Position numbers and translations under genes: made by a program
Notes under the pieces: generated by a model
Told to the model about the DNA's origin: nothing
What the model saw: only the letters and a program-made list of their open reading frames with translations
The model's database searches: none
Assembly (NCBI GenBank): GCA_029204045.2
Contig: CM055066.1
Coordinates: 23,044,120 to 23,108,119, forward strand
Direction: 5' to 3'
Length of the DNA stretch: 64,000 nucleotides
Source of the DNA: Tillandsia leiboldiana
Taxonomy: Eukaryota; Streptophyta; Magnoliopsida; Poales; Bromeliaceae
Part shown: positions 31,325 to 43,288 of the stretch, piece by piece
Position numbering within the stretch: the first letter of the stretch is position 1
Layout: the number at the start of each line of letters is the position of its first letter

Positions 31325-34098
31325 TGTCACGCCCCGGGGGTTTTATTTTAGCGGAAACGATACTTCAAAGTACGCGTAAAGTGCGTACGAATTTTTTTTG
31401 TTTAGAAACCTCCTTCCCCGGCGCGTGCCCAGACCCGCCACATATACAGATTCACTCAAAAATCGGGCAGAGTCTCCTCTGTATATGCACGGCGTCGCGG
31501 CTGCTACAATAGCCGATTATGAGCAATCATTTTCCCATTTAATCACAACAGTTCGAAGTAGTACGGTGCATGAAGACTAAACAATACCCGTGGCCAATCA
31601 AGTTGAAAGGATAAACTCACAGTTTTGAAAGCAGGTCCACACGACCCAAGGTTTTGAAGACAGTTTGAAAAGATGCCATAAATCCACAGGTGTTGGAAAA
31701 CAGGTCCACACGACCCAGATTTTTAAAAGATAGTTTTCGAAGTTCTTTTCTTTTCTAGTCATGTTGCTTTGAAAGCGGCCAAACGGGAACAATAACGGAA
31801 ATAGTAGTGCATAAGTAGAAAGAAAGAACTCAACATCCACACGACCCCACAAGGGTATCGAGAACCACACAGTAACCTACAATACTGAATGAAATGCAGA
31901 GGAGGTAAATAAAACAGCATACTAGGGCTCCCTCAGACCGACTGCTACCAACTCGGCCTCACCGTCGCCTACCTCTACCCCCTGGAGGTACCTGTCACAG
32001 AGTGGGTAGTCAGCGACACTATCATCAAAATAGTACTAAAGCAGTAAAGTAATACCAAGCCACAAAGTAAGGCTAGCCGGAACAACCGCTCTACTCGTAA
32101 TGGTAACTCGCAACCACCTGTACCACCTGTAGCACCTGTAACCCCGGTAACACCTGTAACACCTGCGCATCGGGATCCAATCCCGGCGGTCTCACACCTG
32201 ACTACATCGGGATCCAATCCCGGCAGTCCCACACCTGACTACATCGGGATCCAATCCCGGCAGTCCCACACCTGACTACATCGGGATCCAATCCGGTAGT
32301 CCCACTGCTCGCACCTCGCTGCCTCAGACCCCCCAGCGGTCAGGGGCCCCCACTACGTCACCTCGTGGGGTAACACGGGTCAAAGACCGCCTTTCCGGAA
32401 AAGAGCACCCTTTGCGGTGGCCAAACGCGGGTGCGCGTGTCGCAACTCGAGCATAAGTAACCAGTAACCAAGTAACCAAGTATCCAAGTAACCATGTCAC
32501 CATGTCACGGGGTAAGGTAGTACATCATAGAAACCATCAACGTTAGTACCGATTAATAATGAAAAGTCCTTTTCGGATTCCAACATAATACTCAGCCTCG
32601 ACCGTAAACCCACCTTGTTGTCGCGCTCCTGACTGATGTAAGGTTCTCTCGCGTCTCGGGTGCCCGCCCGGACCTACACGAATCTGTCATATGGGAGTCA
32701 GCAACTTAAGGCTTTGTCAGACTAATGATTAGAGCGCCCGGCGCCCTCTCACCTTGCGTATAATACGCACAGGTACGCGCTGGCCCCGCACGGCTGGGCG
32801 GTGTACTAACAGCGTGCGGCCGTCCGCATGCGGAGGTGCCCGCAAGCGGCGGCGCCCGCATGCGGCGGCGCCCGCATGCGGCGGCGCACAAGCGGCGGCG
32901 CCCACATGCGGCAGCCCGCAAGCGCCGTGCCCGCATGCGGAGGCGGCCCGCAAGCGGCGCGCCGCATGCGCGGGGCGCCCGCATGCGGCAGCCCGCAAGC
33001 GGCGGCGCCCGCATGCGGCAGCCCGCATGCGGCGCCGCCCGCAAGTGGCGGCGCGCATGCGGCAGCCCGCATGCGGGGCCGCCCGCAAGCGGCAGCCCGC
33101 ATGCGGCGCCGCCCGCAAGCGGCGGCGCCCGCATGCGGCAGTCCGCATGCGGTGTGCGCCGCAAGCGGCGGCGCCCGCATGCGGCAGTCCGCATGCGGAG
33201 CCGCCGTGCGCGCCGGATTCCCGCGATGCCCTTGCCCCCTTCTTTTTCCTTTCTCCCCCCCCCCTCTCGTCCGCTCCAACCAAGAACGGGGTGAGAAGGC
33301 AAAACCCTAGCGTGCTCACCTCGGTTGTCGGAGGAAGAGGCGATCCGTCCTTCGCGTTCGGCTACAAGGAATGTGAGGACGCCTCCTTCTCCTTCCTTGG
33401 TCTCGCCTCTTGGGTCCTCCGTGCAGTCGGTGAGGAAGCAGAAGGATTTGGTTGGGAAATAGAAGGGTTGGGGAAATGGGGTTTGTACGTAGGGGAAATG
33501 TGGGGAATACGGGTAGTTAAGGGGGAGTGTGGTGGTTTAAGGGGAGTGGGTAGTTAAAGGGAGTTACGGGTGGTTATGGGGAATGGGTAGTTAGAGGGAG
33601 TGGGTAGTTATGGGAGTTACGGGTAGTTAAGGGTAGTTAGAGGGGGTAGGGTAGTTATTGGAGTACAGGTAGTAGTGTTACAGGTGTTGTTAGAGGGGGT
33701 GGGTAGTTATGGGAGTTACGGTTTGTTAAGGGAGTTTACGACGGGGGGGGGAAAATAACGGGAACGGTTAAGTTGGTAAAAGGGAAAGAACCCAGTTCAA
33801 GTTAAAAAGGTCCAAATCAGGTGCGAACTAGAGTCCGGTCTGTCTAAATAACCGCGGTTAACCATCTGAGCCGTTAGCTACCTTCGGAATTTATTCCGGG
33901 AGATTCCGGCGTCGGAATTCAGAACCGATTTCGCCGCCGCTCTCCGTTTCGCGAGTCCTTCAACTAAAAATAGCCGCGGGCCCCGACGGTCTGTCCGGAA
34001 CAGGAATTAATCGATCACCCTCCAGCCCCCGAAACGAAATGCGGAAATAACGAAACCAAAGTAGACCCTTAAAATATTTTAAACTAGCGGCTATTACA
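31325..34098 (-). repeat. 5' LTR of element C
   Basis: This pairs with 24973-27768. Single-base deletions and scrambled short stretches increase toward 33650-34098, close to the assembly gap, and look like consensus errors rather than evolution. Confidence 0.93.
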
Positions 34099-34222
34099 AA
34101 GATGATACAAGAAAAACGACGGCTATGTGGATCACTAGAAAGAGAGTCATTAGGGTTTATTTAGGTTAGAAACCTAGGAAGGGATAAGAATCAAAAACAA
34201 CAATTTCTGATATTTACGGCGC

Positions 34223-34502
34223 GATCCGGATCGTGTAACTAGGATCCGGATCGTCATAACAAAACAGCCAATTCCAGAAAAATGAAGGTTCGGGATCCGG
34301 ATCATGTGACTACGATCGGATCGTTCATACAGTTTACCAAACATCAACGTTCGGGATCCGGATTGCGAAGCAAGATCCGGATCGTTCAAGGTAGATGGTA
34401 CACTCACCGTTCGGGATCCGGATCAAGAGACTACGATCCGGATTGCGACGATGTATGAACGAACCACCTTCGGGGATCCGGATCGAACAACCTGATCCGG
34501 AC
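34223..34502 (+). repeat. Paired GATCCGGATC palindromes in D
   Basis: Ten copies of the GATCCGGAT core (palindrome GATCCGGATC) are arranged as five pairs. Members of a pair are about 20-23 bp apart and pairs are separated by about 35 bp containing GTTC or CGTTC text. The duplicate after the gap (about 35490-35770) shows the same order with missing bases. Confidence 0.88.
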
Positions 34503-34736
34503 CTGAACATGGTCCCAAGTCCAGTTTTTGATTTTTATGCAATGAAAGATTCTTCCAAGTGTTTCTACACTACAAGAAGTCTCGGATCACACCAAAATCT
34601 TTAGTTAAACATACCCTGATCCTTTTGAATTCTTCTTTCTTGAGATTGAGTTAAATGATCCAAACTTTCTTCACCTTCAATCTTCAAGACTTGAGACGTT
34701 CACGAAACTACGCCAACTCAAATTCCGAACAATACC

Positions 34737-34913
34737 GCGCCAGGAAGTGACAATGGAGCGTATGATGCACATGCTGGACCGAGAGCATCTCCCGGATTAT
34801 CGCTAGTAGTACCTCCGGCCGCGACTTTGTCGATTTCGACCCTGATCGCACCATTGATGGTGCGGAAGCAGCGAGGAGGTGCTGATCGGTTGTGTACGCA
34901 TCCAGTTCCATCC
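34737..34913 (+). pseudogene. Element B gag remnant, first copy before the gap
   Basis: This matches 35993-36163 base for base apart from small indels. It is the resumption of B after D and stops at the N run. Confidence 0.8.
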
Positions 34914-35013
34914 NNNNNNNNNNNNNNNNNNNNNNNNNNNNNNNNNNNNNNNNNNNNNNNNNNNNNNNNNNNNNNNNNNNNNNNNNNNNNNNNNNNNNNN
35001 NNNNNNNNNNNNN
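34914..35013. other. Assembly gap (100 N)
   Basis: Exactly 100 N. The sequences to the left (33744-34913) and right (35014-36163) are the same region twice. Confidence 0.99.
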
Positions 35014-36163
35014 GGGGGGGAAAATAACGGGAACGGTTAAGTTGTAAAAGGGGAAAGAACCCCGTTCAAGTTAAACGGGTCCACATAGGTGCGAACTAGA
35101 GTACGGTCTGTTAAATACCCGCGTTACCATCTGAGCCGTTAGCTACCTTCCGAATTTATTACGGGAGATTCCGGCGTCGGAATTCAGGAACCGATTTCGC
35201 CGCCGCTCTCCGTTTCGCGAGTCCTATCAACTAAACATAGCCGCGGGCCCCGACGGTCTGTCCGGAAACAGGGAATAAATCGATCACACCCTCCAGCCCC
35301 CGAAACGAAATGCGGAAATACGAACCAAAAGTAGACCCTTAAAATATTTAAACTAGCGGCTATTCAAAGATGATACAAGAAACGACGGCTATGTGGATTC
35401 ACCTAGAAAGAGAGTCATAGGGTGTATTTATAGGGTAGAAACCCTAGGAAGGAGATAAGAATCAAAAAACCAACCATTTCGGATATTACGACGGCGATCG
35501 GATCGTGATAACTAGATCGGATCGTCATAACAAAACAGCCAATTCCAAAATGAAGGTTCGGATCCGGATCATGTGACTACGATCCGGATCGTTCATACAG
35601 TTTACCAAAACATCAACGTTCGGGATCCGGATTGCGAAGCAAGATCCGGATCGTTCAAGGTAGATGGTAACTCAACGTTCGGGATCCGGATCAAGAGACT
35701 ACGATCGGATTGCGCCGATGTATGAACGAACACCTTCGGGATCCGGATCGAACAATGATCCGGATCTGAACATGTCCCAAGTCCAGTTTTTGATTTTATG
35801 CAATGAAAGATTCTTCAAAGTGTTCTACACTACAAGAAGTATTCGGATCACACAAAATCTTTAGTTAAACATACCTGATCCTTTGAATTCTTCTTTCTTG
35901 AGATTGAGTTAAATGATCCAACTTTCTTCACCTTCATCTTCAAGACTTGAGACTTTCACGAAACTACGCAACTCAAATTCCGTAACAATACGGCGCCAGG
36001 AAGTGACATGGAGCGATGATGCACATGCTTGGACCGAGAGCATCTCCGGAGTATCGCTAGTAGTACCTCGGCCGCGACTTGTCGATTTCGACCTGATCGC
36101 ACCATTGATGGTGCGGAAGCAGCGAGAGGTTGCTGATCGGGTGTACCGCATCCAGTTCCATCC
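35014..36163. other. Probable artefactual duplicate of 33744-34913
   Basis: It repeats the end of the C 5' LTR, the right half of D and the first bases of B in the same order. It has many one-base deletions on both sides, especially in homopolymers and repeated GATCCGG. Two unmerged overlapping contig ends explain this best. D ends here at 35987 and the target copy ATACG is at 35988-35992. Confidence 0.88.
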
Positions 36164-38600
36164 CTTGCAGATTTCGGGACCGAGTTGGAGCCGTGGGAGG
36201 CGAGAACTGGAACGCTGTTATGGAAGAGTTGTTCGAGGATTTGTTCATCCAGGATAAGCATCAGGGCGCTTAGTTATGCACTTGGATTAGGACGCCAAGA
36301 GAGCTGGTGGCGTCGAATTCTTCTTGTTGGACCATCGGGAGCGCAGTTGATGTTCTGGGGTGAGTTTCTGTGACGGTTGAGCGGTGTACCCTGGGTGCCC
36401 AGGATGAGGCTTAGAGGTTGGTTATGTTCGAGAGGGAACTGCATGGAGATACCTATCTCTTTGTGCATTTTCGGCGAGTGCGACCTTGGATGCAGTGAGT
36501 GTGCATGCTCGATGGATTGACCGAGGATCAGTGATCACGTCCGAGGGAGACGGTGAGCGGGGGACCAGCTTCGGAGAGAGAGCTCCGGCATCGCCGATTC
36601 TGCGATAGTTGCGTGATTCGAGGTTGCCATGATTCCACCCACAGGATCATGGGTCTCAGAGGAGGCAGAGACCAGGAGGTTCTCGACAGTGCTAGCATCA
36701 GCAGCAGCAGTGCCAGGATGTGAGTCCCCCTTTTGCTTGGGCCGCATTCAATCGCCAGGGTTGTGGATCGCGTCTCACTGGTGTGGTCGTCGGAGGTAGG
36801 GCATGCTTAATGCAAACGCCGCATGTGCGTTTGGTAGAGCCAGGGGTACCTTCTTATGGGCCCAGGGTCTGGACTGATGGTTGTGCACGTTTGGATCAGA
36901 TTTCAGATCACGGAAGCAAGTGGATGAGTGTTGCCTGTCCTGCCAGTGCAACTAGGACCTTGGGTTGATCATCGAGATGTTAGTCCTACATCAGTTCAGA
37001 GGTGTGATACGAGGTTGGATAGGAATCGTTCGTCCCAATTTATGCTATCATGGATTGTCGAAGAGAGAGGACATTGGACCTCCGTGGACCTGGTCAGGAG
37101 GTGTTTTTTTTTTATGGGATGCGTTGATGTATGATGCCCTGGCTGAGTTACCAGGAGGTACCTGCCCCTGGCTGAGTTACCAGGTGGTTACTTGCCCTTG
37201 GCCGAGTTTACCAGGTGGTTGATGCCCCTGGCCGAGTTACCAGGTAGTTACTCGATTGGGACTGAGATCGAGACAGTGATTGACGTGGTTTGGGAACCGC
37301 GCCAACTTCGACAGCACCTCGTGGGGTATCACCATGAGACAGAGAGAGCTGCGAGCGCAGTTGCGAGATTTGACGGATCGAGAGGTCTGTGAGACCTAGT
37401 ACCTCGTCGTGAGGATACGACAGTGAGGATCCAGGCGGTCGTTACACAGTGGTGATGTCGCGTTGTGGGTACACAACCGTGTGAATTCTTGTAAGGTTCG
37501 AACATGATTAGTTTTGCCTTGTGCTTGGGCAGATGCCTTCGAGTGGTTGATATCATTGCGGAACCTTACAGCCGAGGGCTGTGCCTGGATACTGATCTGG
37601 AACCAGTAGGGCAGTTTGAGCGGTTTGCGTGGTCAAGAGATTGACTATGCCCTACTGATTTGAGAGCTGTGTTTTCCCTGTTTCACAGGACGGTTGGTGG
37701 TGTTACCGTCGTGGGTATTTGCTTACCTCCGAAGCGACTTGGAGCTTGAGGGGCTCTTGAGGTTAGTGCTACAACTTCTAAGGAGGAAGAAGTTGGTTGC
37801 CAAGTTGAGAGAGAGTTGCTTCTTGACGTCGGAAGGTCTTGCTCATGGCCTTTTAGCGACGGAGGTAAAGCTGAGGAAGATCTTAGCTTTGATGCGGAGG
37901 GTGCCAGCCTTAGAGAGAGATTTGAGTTATTCTAGAATCCTCGAACCTAAAGTACTTGGACACTCAGGAGGTCAGGTTGAGGTAACGCCGGTGGATGAAT
38001 TTTGCAAGGATGTATGATTGCTTTATCCCGACGAAGACTTTTTGTTCTGTTACGCCCTGTTTAGGCGAGCAGTGTAACCCTGGGAATTGAGTGCCAGATG
38101 AGAGAAGGTTCTCGAGGTTGAAAGTTTTCCCCTGTCAAGGGAGGTGCTATATGTTTTGTGGAACTGGAGTTTGGTGGCTATGAAGCATCAGAGGGGTTTT
38201 GCCTTAAGGAGGCTTAAACTTCGGTTTTTGAGATCTCGAATCGAGGGAAACTACCAGCCTGAGAGTTATTTATAGAAACGAGTTATGCGAGGTGTGGATC
38301 CTCGAGCAGTGATCAGGCTGGATGAAGTCTATTTTGAACCCCGCAAGTCTTGTTTTGCTTTCCCTTCCTTGGAGATGGACGAGGATTGCGTTTCCACTTC
38401 GACCGATGCGATTCTTGTTGGTGAAACCAAAGGATTTTGCAGTCGAATCATACCTTTAGGGAAGGTTCAGTGTTGTCGGCATGAGGTATGTGAGTGACCA
38501 CTTGAGAGCCTTGGACAATTTGTGGATCTCCTATCCCTTTTGTTTTGATTTACCCTCCTAAGTATGGATTTAGTTGGGTTTCGAGGACGAAACCCTTTTT
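36164..38600 (+). pseudogene. Element B fossil gag-pol
   Basis: Ghosts in normal order: gag core around 36164-36290 (ENWNAVMEELFEDLF), RT N-terminal linker around 37270-37400 (VIDVVWEPR with a shifted frame), RT thumb region around 37730-37920 (LLRLVLQLLRRKKLVAKL). Stops and frameshifts separate them. Between them, 37135-37252 holds four CCTGG...CCAGG hairpins. The 3' end carries the TTTCGAGGACGAAAC text and a purine tract. No functional protein. Confidence 0.78.
37135..37252 (+). repeat. Four CCTGG-loop-CCAGG hairpins in B interior
   Basis: Text of the form CCCTGGC(T/C)GAGTTACCAGG occurs four times at roughly 27-30 bp spacing (the third has CTTGG and an extra T). It is the same hairpin as the 30-bp array of the B LTRs, and most like its last unit (23106-23125). 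Confidence 0.85.
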
Positions 38601-38613
38601 AAGGGGGGGAGAG
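38601..38613 (+). promoter_or_regulatory. Polypurine tract of element B
   Basis: AAGGGGGGGAGAG lies immediately before the 3' LTR start TGTAGAACACC, after the conserved TTTCGAGGACGAAAC text. Confidence 0.85.
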
Positions 38614-41600
38614 TGTAGAACACCGGGATTTGGACGACGCACCGACCTTGCAAGATGGTGTGGTGCGGAGGAGGTTGCCTCGGGCGTGTTCCGTATGTTT
38701 TTCAGAGGAGTTCGGGTTGATTTGGATCCCCGCGGAAGCCTCTGCTTGTTTCGGGCTTAGTACGCGTTAGGTGACTGGTACGGGTAGCTCCGACTCCGCT
38801 ATGGGTTGCAGGAAAATTGGGAAACACTTGGAACAGGTGTATTTTCTGTTTACAGCGAGGTTCGGGAGGTTCCGGACGGACGCGGAGGATCCGGAGGCGA
38901 AAAGTGAGTCGGAACTGGCAATTTTGGAGCCGGTATTTGATTTGAGTACCCCGACTCAACGGATGAGCTTTTTGAGGAGAAAAAGCTGTGGACACGCGTA
39001 CTTTTGATTTACAGCGAGGTTCGGGAGGTTCCGGACTGACGCGGAGGACCCGGAGGCAAAAAGTGAGTAGGAACTAGCAATTTTGGAGCCGGTATTTGAT
39101 TTGAGCACCCCAACTCAACGGTTGAGCTTTTTGAAGAGAAAAAGCTGTGAGCACGTGCACTTTTGATTTGCAGCGGAGTTCGGGAGGTTCCGGACAGCGG
39201 CGGAGGGCCCGAGGGCAAAAAGTGAGTTGGAGTTGGGTTTTTTGGAATTAAGTTAATTAAGTTAATTAATTTAATTAAAGCTTTTGCTTTATAAAAGAAC
39301 CCCTCCCCTCCACCTCTGTAGGAGAGAAAGGAAAAGAAGGAAAGAAAAGGGAAAAGAGAGAAGAAGGAGAGGAAAAGGAAAGAAGAAGAAGAGGGCTTTG
39401 GAGGAAGCTTTTCTTGGGCGTTTTCTTCTCCGAGCGTGGCGTGGAGCCGTGCGGGGGCCGGCGTGCCGCGAGGAGGTTGGCTTATTTTATCTTTCCTTTT
39501 CCCTTTCTTTTTCCTGCTGGCCGGGTGCCATGGACTTGTTGTCCGTGGCGCGGTGGTGCCTCGCGAGCCGCGCGTGCTGATTTTGGGCAGCGCGCGGCTA
39601 AGGGGAGCGGCCGCTGCTCGGGCGCGCATGGGCGCCGCGCGCAGCAGGCGCCCTGCTGCCGTGGCAGGGCAGCGGGGCGCCGGGCCGCTGGCAGCGGCCG
39701 CGCTGGTTGCGCGCCCTGTCTGGCACGCGCGGGCGGCCCCTGCGCTGGGCGACCCTGCAGGCCGCGGCGTGGCGCGCGGCACTGCAGAGGTGCCGCGCGG
39801 GCGGCCCCTGTGCCGCGGGCCCCGCGCGGCAGGCAGGGCGCCGCGGCGGGCGGCCCCTGTGCCGCGGGCCCCAAGTGGCATGGCAGGGCGCCGCGCGGGC
39901 GGCCCCTGTGCCGCGGGCCCCGCGCGGCATGGCAGGGCGCCACGTGGGCGGCCCCTGTGCCGCGGGCCCCGCGCGGCATGGCAGGGCGCCGCGCGGGCGG
40001 CCCCTGTGCCGCGGGCCCCGCGCGGCATGGCAGGGCGCCGCGCCGGCGGCCCTTGTGCCGCGGGCCCCGCGCGGCAGTGCAGGGCGCCGCGCGGGCGGCC
40101 CCTGTGCCGCGGGCCCCGCGCGGCATGGCAGGGCGCCGCGCGGGCGGCCCCTGTGCCGTGCGGCAGTGCAGGGCGCCGCGCGGGCGGCCCCTGTGCCGCG
40201 GGCCCCGCGCGGGAGGCCCCTGGCCCCGCGCGGGCTGCAGGCCGCGCGCTAGGCGCGCGCGGCGCTGCAGGGTCCCGCGCGGGTGGCCATGGGCCGCGCG
40301 GGCCTGCAGGCCGCGCGCTTGGGTGCGCGGCACTGCAGGGGCCCCGCGCGGGCGGCCCCTGTGCCGCGGGCGGGCCTTTGGGCCCCCGCGGCCCTGCAGG
40401 CCGCGTGGGTGGCCCTTTGGGCCCCGCGGCCCTGCAGGCCGCGCGGGCAGCCTTTGGGCCGCGAGGCGCTGCAGGCCACGCGGCTGACCTCTGCCACGTG
40501 GGGACGGTTTCTTGAGCAGTATGGCCATGTGCCGCACTGTGCCGCGTTTTTTGCGGCTCGGCGGTGCTCCGCGGCGGATGCGCGATGGGTTTCCGCGCGA
40601 CGCCCGACGTTCTTCGTCGCCGGAGGGTTTTCCTTCGCCTTTGTTTGCGCGGTTCTCGACCGCGGGTTTGCTGATCCCGGTTCCTCTTCTTATATCACAG
40701 TTGTGGCATAGTGATAGCTTCTACGTGGCCGGTGGCGCGTGTTTGCTGCGTGGAGCTGTGGGATCGCATCGGGACCTCCGTTTGGCGCACGGTTTTGAGG
40801 ATTCTTCACAGGTGGGTTGGTTTTCTTCCGGAAGTATGGTATGCTAATAATACTCCCGAAAGCAAGGTATCGTGACCCCCTTTTTACATTATACCTTTTG
40901 TAAATCACTGGCTGAGTTACCAGATGAGTAATTACCACTGGCCGAGTCACCAGATGGGTATAAATCCCTGGCTGAGTTACCAGATGAGTAGATACCACTG
41001 GCAGAGTTACCAGATGGGTATAAATCCCTGGCTGGGTTACCAGATGAGTAGACACCACTGGCAGAGTTACCAGATGGGTATAAATCACTGGCTGAGTTAC
41101 CAGATGAGTAGATACCACTGGCAGAGTTACCAGATGGGTATAAATCCCTGGCTGGGTTACCAGATGAGTAGATACCACTGGCAGAGTTACCAGATGGGTA
41201 TAAAACTCTGGCTGAGTTACCAGATGAGTAGATACCACTGGTAGAGTCACCAGAGGGGTATAAATCACTGGCTGAGTTACCAGATGAGTGGATACCACTG
41301 GCTGAGTTACCAGATGAGTAATTACCACTGGCCGAGTCACCAGATGGGTATAAATCCCTGGCTGAGTTACCAGATGAGTAGATACCACTGGCAGAGTTAC
41401 CAGATGGGTATAAATCACTGGCTGAGTTACCAGATGAGTAGATACCACTGGCTGAGTTACCATATGAGTAGATACCACTGGTAGAGTCACCAGAGGGGTA
41501 TAAATCACTGGTCGAGTTACCAGATGAGTGGATACCACTAGCTGAGTTACCAGAGGAGTAATTACCACTGGTCGAGTCACCAGATGGGTATAAATCCCTG

Positions 41601-42075
41601 GCTGAGTTACCAGATGAGTAGATACCACTGGCAGAGTCACCAGAGGGGTATAAATCACTGGCTGAGTTACCAGGTGAGTGGATACCACTGGCTGAGTTAC
41701 CAGATGAGTAATTACCACTGGCCGAGTCACCAGATGGGTATAAATCACTGGCTGAGTTACCAGATGAGTGGATACCACTAGCTGAGTTACCAGATGAGTA
41801 AATATCACTGGCCGAGTTACCAGATGGCATATGCCCTGGCCGAGTTACCAGGTGGTTACTAGAAGGAATTGAGGTGGCCTTCTAGTGTCTTGTTAGAGTT
41901 CTGGCAGTCCCCGTGCGGGGGCGGAAACTATGGACGGCTAAGCCTACAGCCGGTTCTTGTTTGATAAGGGCTGTAGGGAGAGCAGACGTTCGTAGTTTCC
42001 AGGCCTCCCGTGGGAGAGACTGAGAACTTACTTCCTGCATTGCATCGAAACATGTAGCGATAGATTCATTTTCAG

Positions 42076-42115
<40 letters not shown>

Positions 42116-42570
42116 ATGTTTTTGTCTCCAGCAGACTGAGTGGGTGTACCGTGGGTTTTAGCTTTGGTACCCACTGAGATCTGACTGTTGCAGTAGATCT
42201 CACACCCGCTGTGATGACAGGTGTTCCCGAGGCGACCGTTCCAGGTTTGGCTCGTTCGGAGCTTTCTGACCGAGGTAAGGGCGTGGCTGACTAGCTCCTA
42301 CCCGAGTCTGTGCTGTCGGTGTTAGTGTCACTTGTACTTTTTAGTTTCCACTTTTGTACCTTTTAGTGCTTTTGTACTTATGTTGTGGGTGCTAGTGGAC
42401 TGTTGTACTTGGACTTTTCGCCGCTTAGTGTTTCAGCTTCCTTTCAGCTCTGATACTTGTTAGCTATAGATCTCTTTTGCAGGTTAGACGCTTCGTCTGT
42501 ACGGCAGTTTCCGTACAGACGGCGGATCTGTTGGCGAGCCCGGGTCGCAGTTCGACCCCGGGGCGTGACA
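38614..42570 (+). repeat. 3' LTR of element B
   Basis: This is the partner of 20044-23838 with the same order of repeats. Its GC-rich array is longer, while its 30-bp array is exactly the same length (927 bp between identical flanks). TATA box at 39290-39297. Confidence 0.93.
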
Positions 42571-43276
42571 CCAGGAGCGGGAGAGTTGCCTGGGGATTGA
42601 GTTTGTGGATTCCACAGCTAGCGCTGTGTGGACTGTTGAGGCAAACATGGCTTATGGTTGTGTCGCTGTGGGTTCCTTTGACTTTTAGACCGCGAGTTGA
42701 GTATCAGCATTGTGTTCGCCTTACGAGCCAGTTGTCGGTCCCGTTCACCGACGGTGTGGTCCCCGTCAGGGTATTCTTTATTTGTTGAGAGATCGACTTC
42801 GACCCGTGGATCCGTTGGGCTTATGTTGGCATGCTGAGTGACCAACTGTGGCCTGAGATTGTGTCTCTTGAGGAGTCCTTTTGAGGGTAGCCTTGGTTGA
42901 GTTGACCCAGGATGTGGTTGGTGCATGTTGCACTAGAGGTTATTCCAGTTTTCCCCCGGCTTTTTATTGGAGCCCTGTGGAATCTCACGTCTCAGCTCAG
43001 GAGTGATGTGTTTTTGGATTCCTCGCCCGTGATTGACTTGCCCTTTGAGATCTGTGAGTGTTGGAGTACGAGGGACGGCCGTTGCAATTTCTGGCTTGAG
43101 AGATGGAAGAATTGCACATCGGGCCATACCGTACTTGTTGTTGTTGTTGTTGTTGCAAAATAATCACGGGGAGTGAGTGGTGTTTCGGGAGCTGGAGGCG
43201 TATCGTTGGATACCTACCCGTGGTATTTGTGACTCCTGATGGTCTTGATCTAGTTTCGAGGACGAAACTTTTTTTT
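42571..43276 (+). pseudogene. Element A interior, 3' part
   Basis: This is degenerate pol sequence without an open frame. A (TTG)n microsatellite lies near 43135-43156. It ends with TTTCGAGGACGAAACTTTT, a conserved text found at the end of pol in A, B, C, E and G. Confidence 0.7.
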
Positions 43277-43288
43277 AGAGGGGGAGGA
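43277..43288 (+). promoter_or_regulatory. Polypurine tract of element A
   Basis: AGAGGGGGAGGA directly precedes the 3' LTR. Confidence 0.85.

Larger units (their letters stand above)
24973..34098 (-). mobile_element. Element C: gag-less Ty3/gypsy chromovirus-like retrotransposon
   Basis: LTRs at 31325-34098 (5', minus strand) and 24973-27768 (3') read TGTAATAGCC...GGGGCGTGACA on the minus strand. A perfect duplication AAGAT flanks it (24968-24972 and 34099-34103). Primer site 31304-31316, pol 27805-31139, and purine tract 27769-27782 on the minus strand. Only about 190 bases separate the 5' LTR from the pol frame, so gag and the protease start are missing. It is the innermost and therefore the youngest insertion of the nest. 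Confidence 0.95.
24274..34731. mobile_element. Element D: solo LTR or non-autonomous copia-like LTR, host of C
   Basis: It starts TGTTGGG and ends AACA. It is flanked by ATACG at left (24269-24273) and ATACC at right (34732-34736; ATACG in the duplicate copy at 35988-35992). Without C it is about 1.3 kb (24274-24972 and 34104-34731). The TGTT...AACA ends and the text CCTAGAGGGGGGTGAATAGG are of a kind I associate with plant Ty1/copia LTRs (from memory). No primer site or coding region is seen, so a solo LTR is the best reading. It holds two structured arrays, listed separately. Confidence 0.75.
20044..42570 (+). mobile_element. Element B: LARD-like gypsy retrotransposon, host of D
   Basis: LTRs at 20044-23838 and 38614-42570 start TGT(G/A)GAACACCGGG and end GGGGC(A/G)TGACA. 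The flanking target is CCGGG at left (20039-20043) and CCAGG at right (42571-42575), a single CG-to-CA change. Internal sequence is 23839-24273 plus about 35993-38613, about 3 kb, with fossil gag and RT. It is inserted in A and split by D. Confidence 0.92.
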
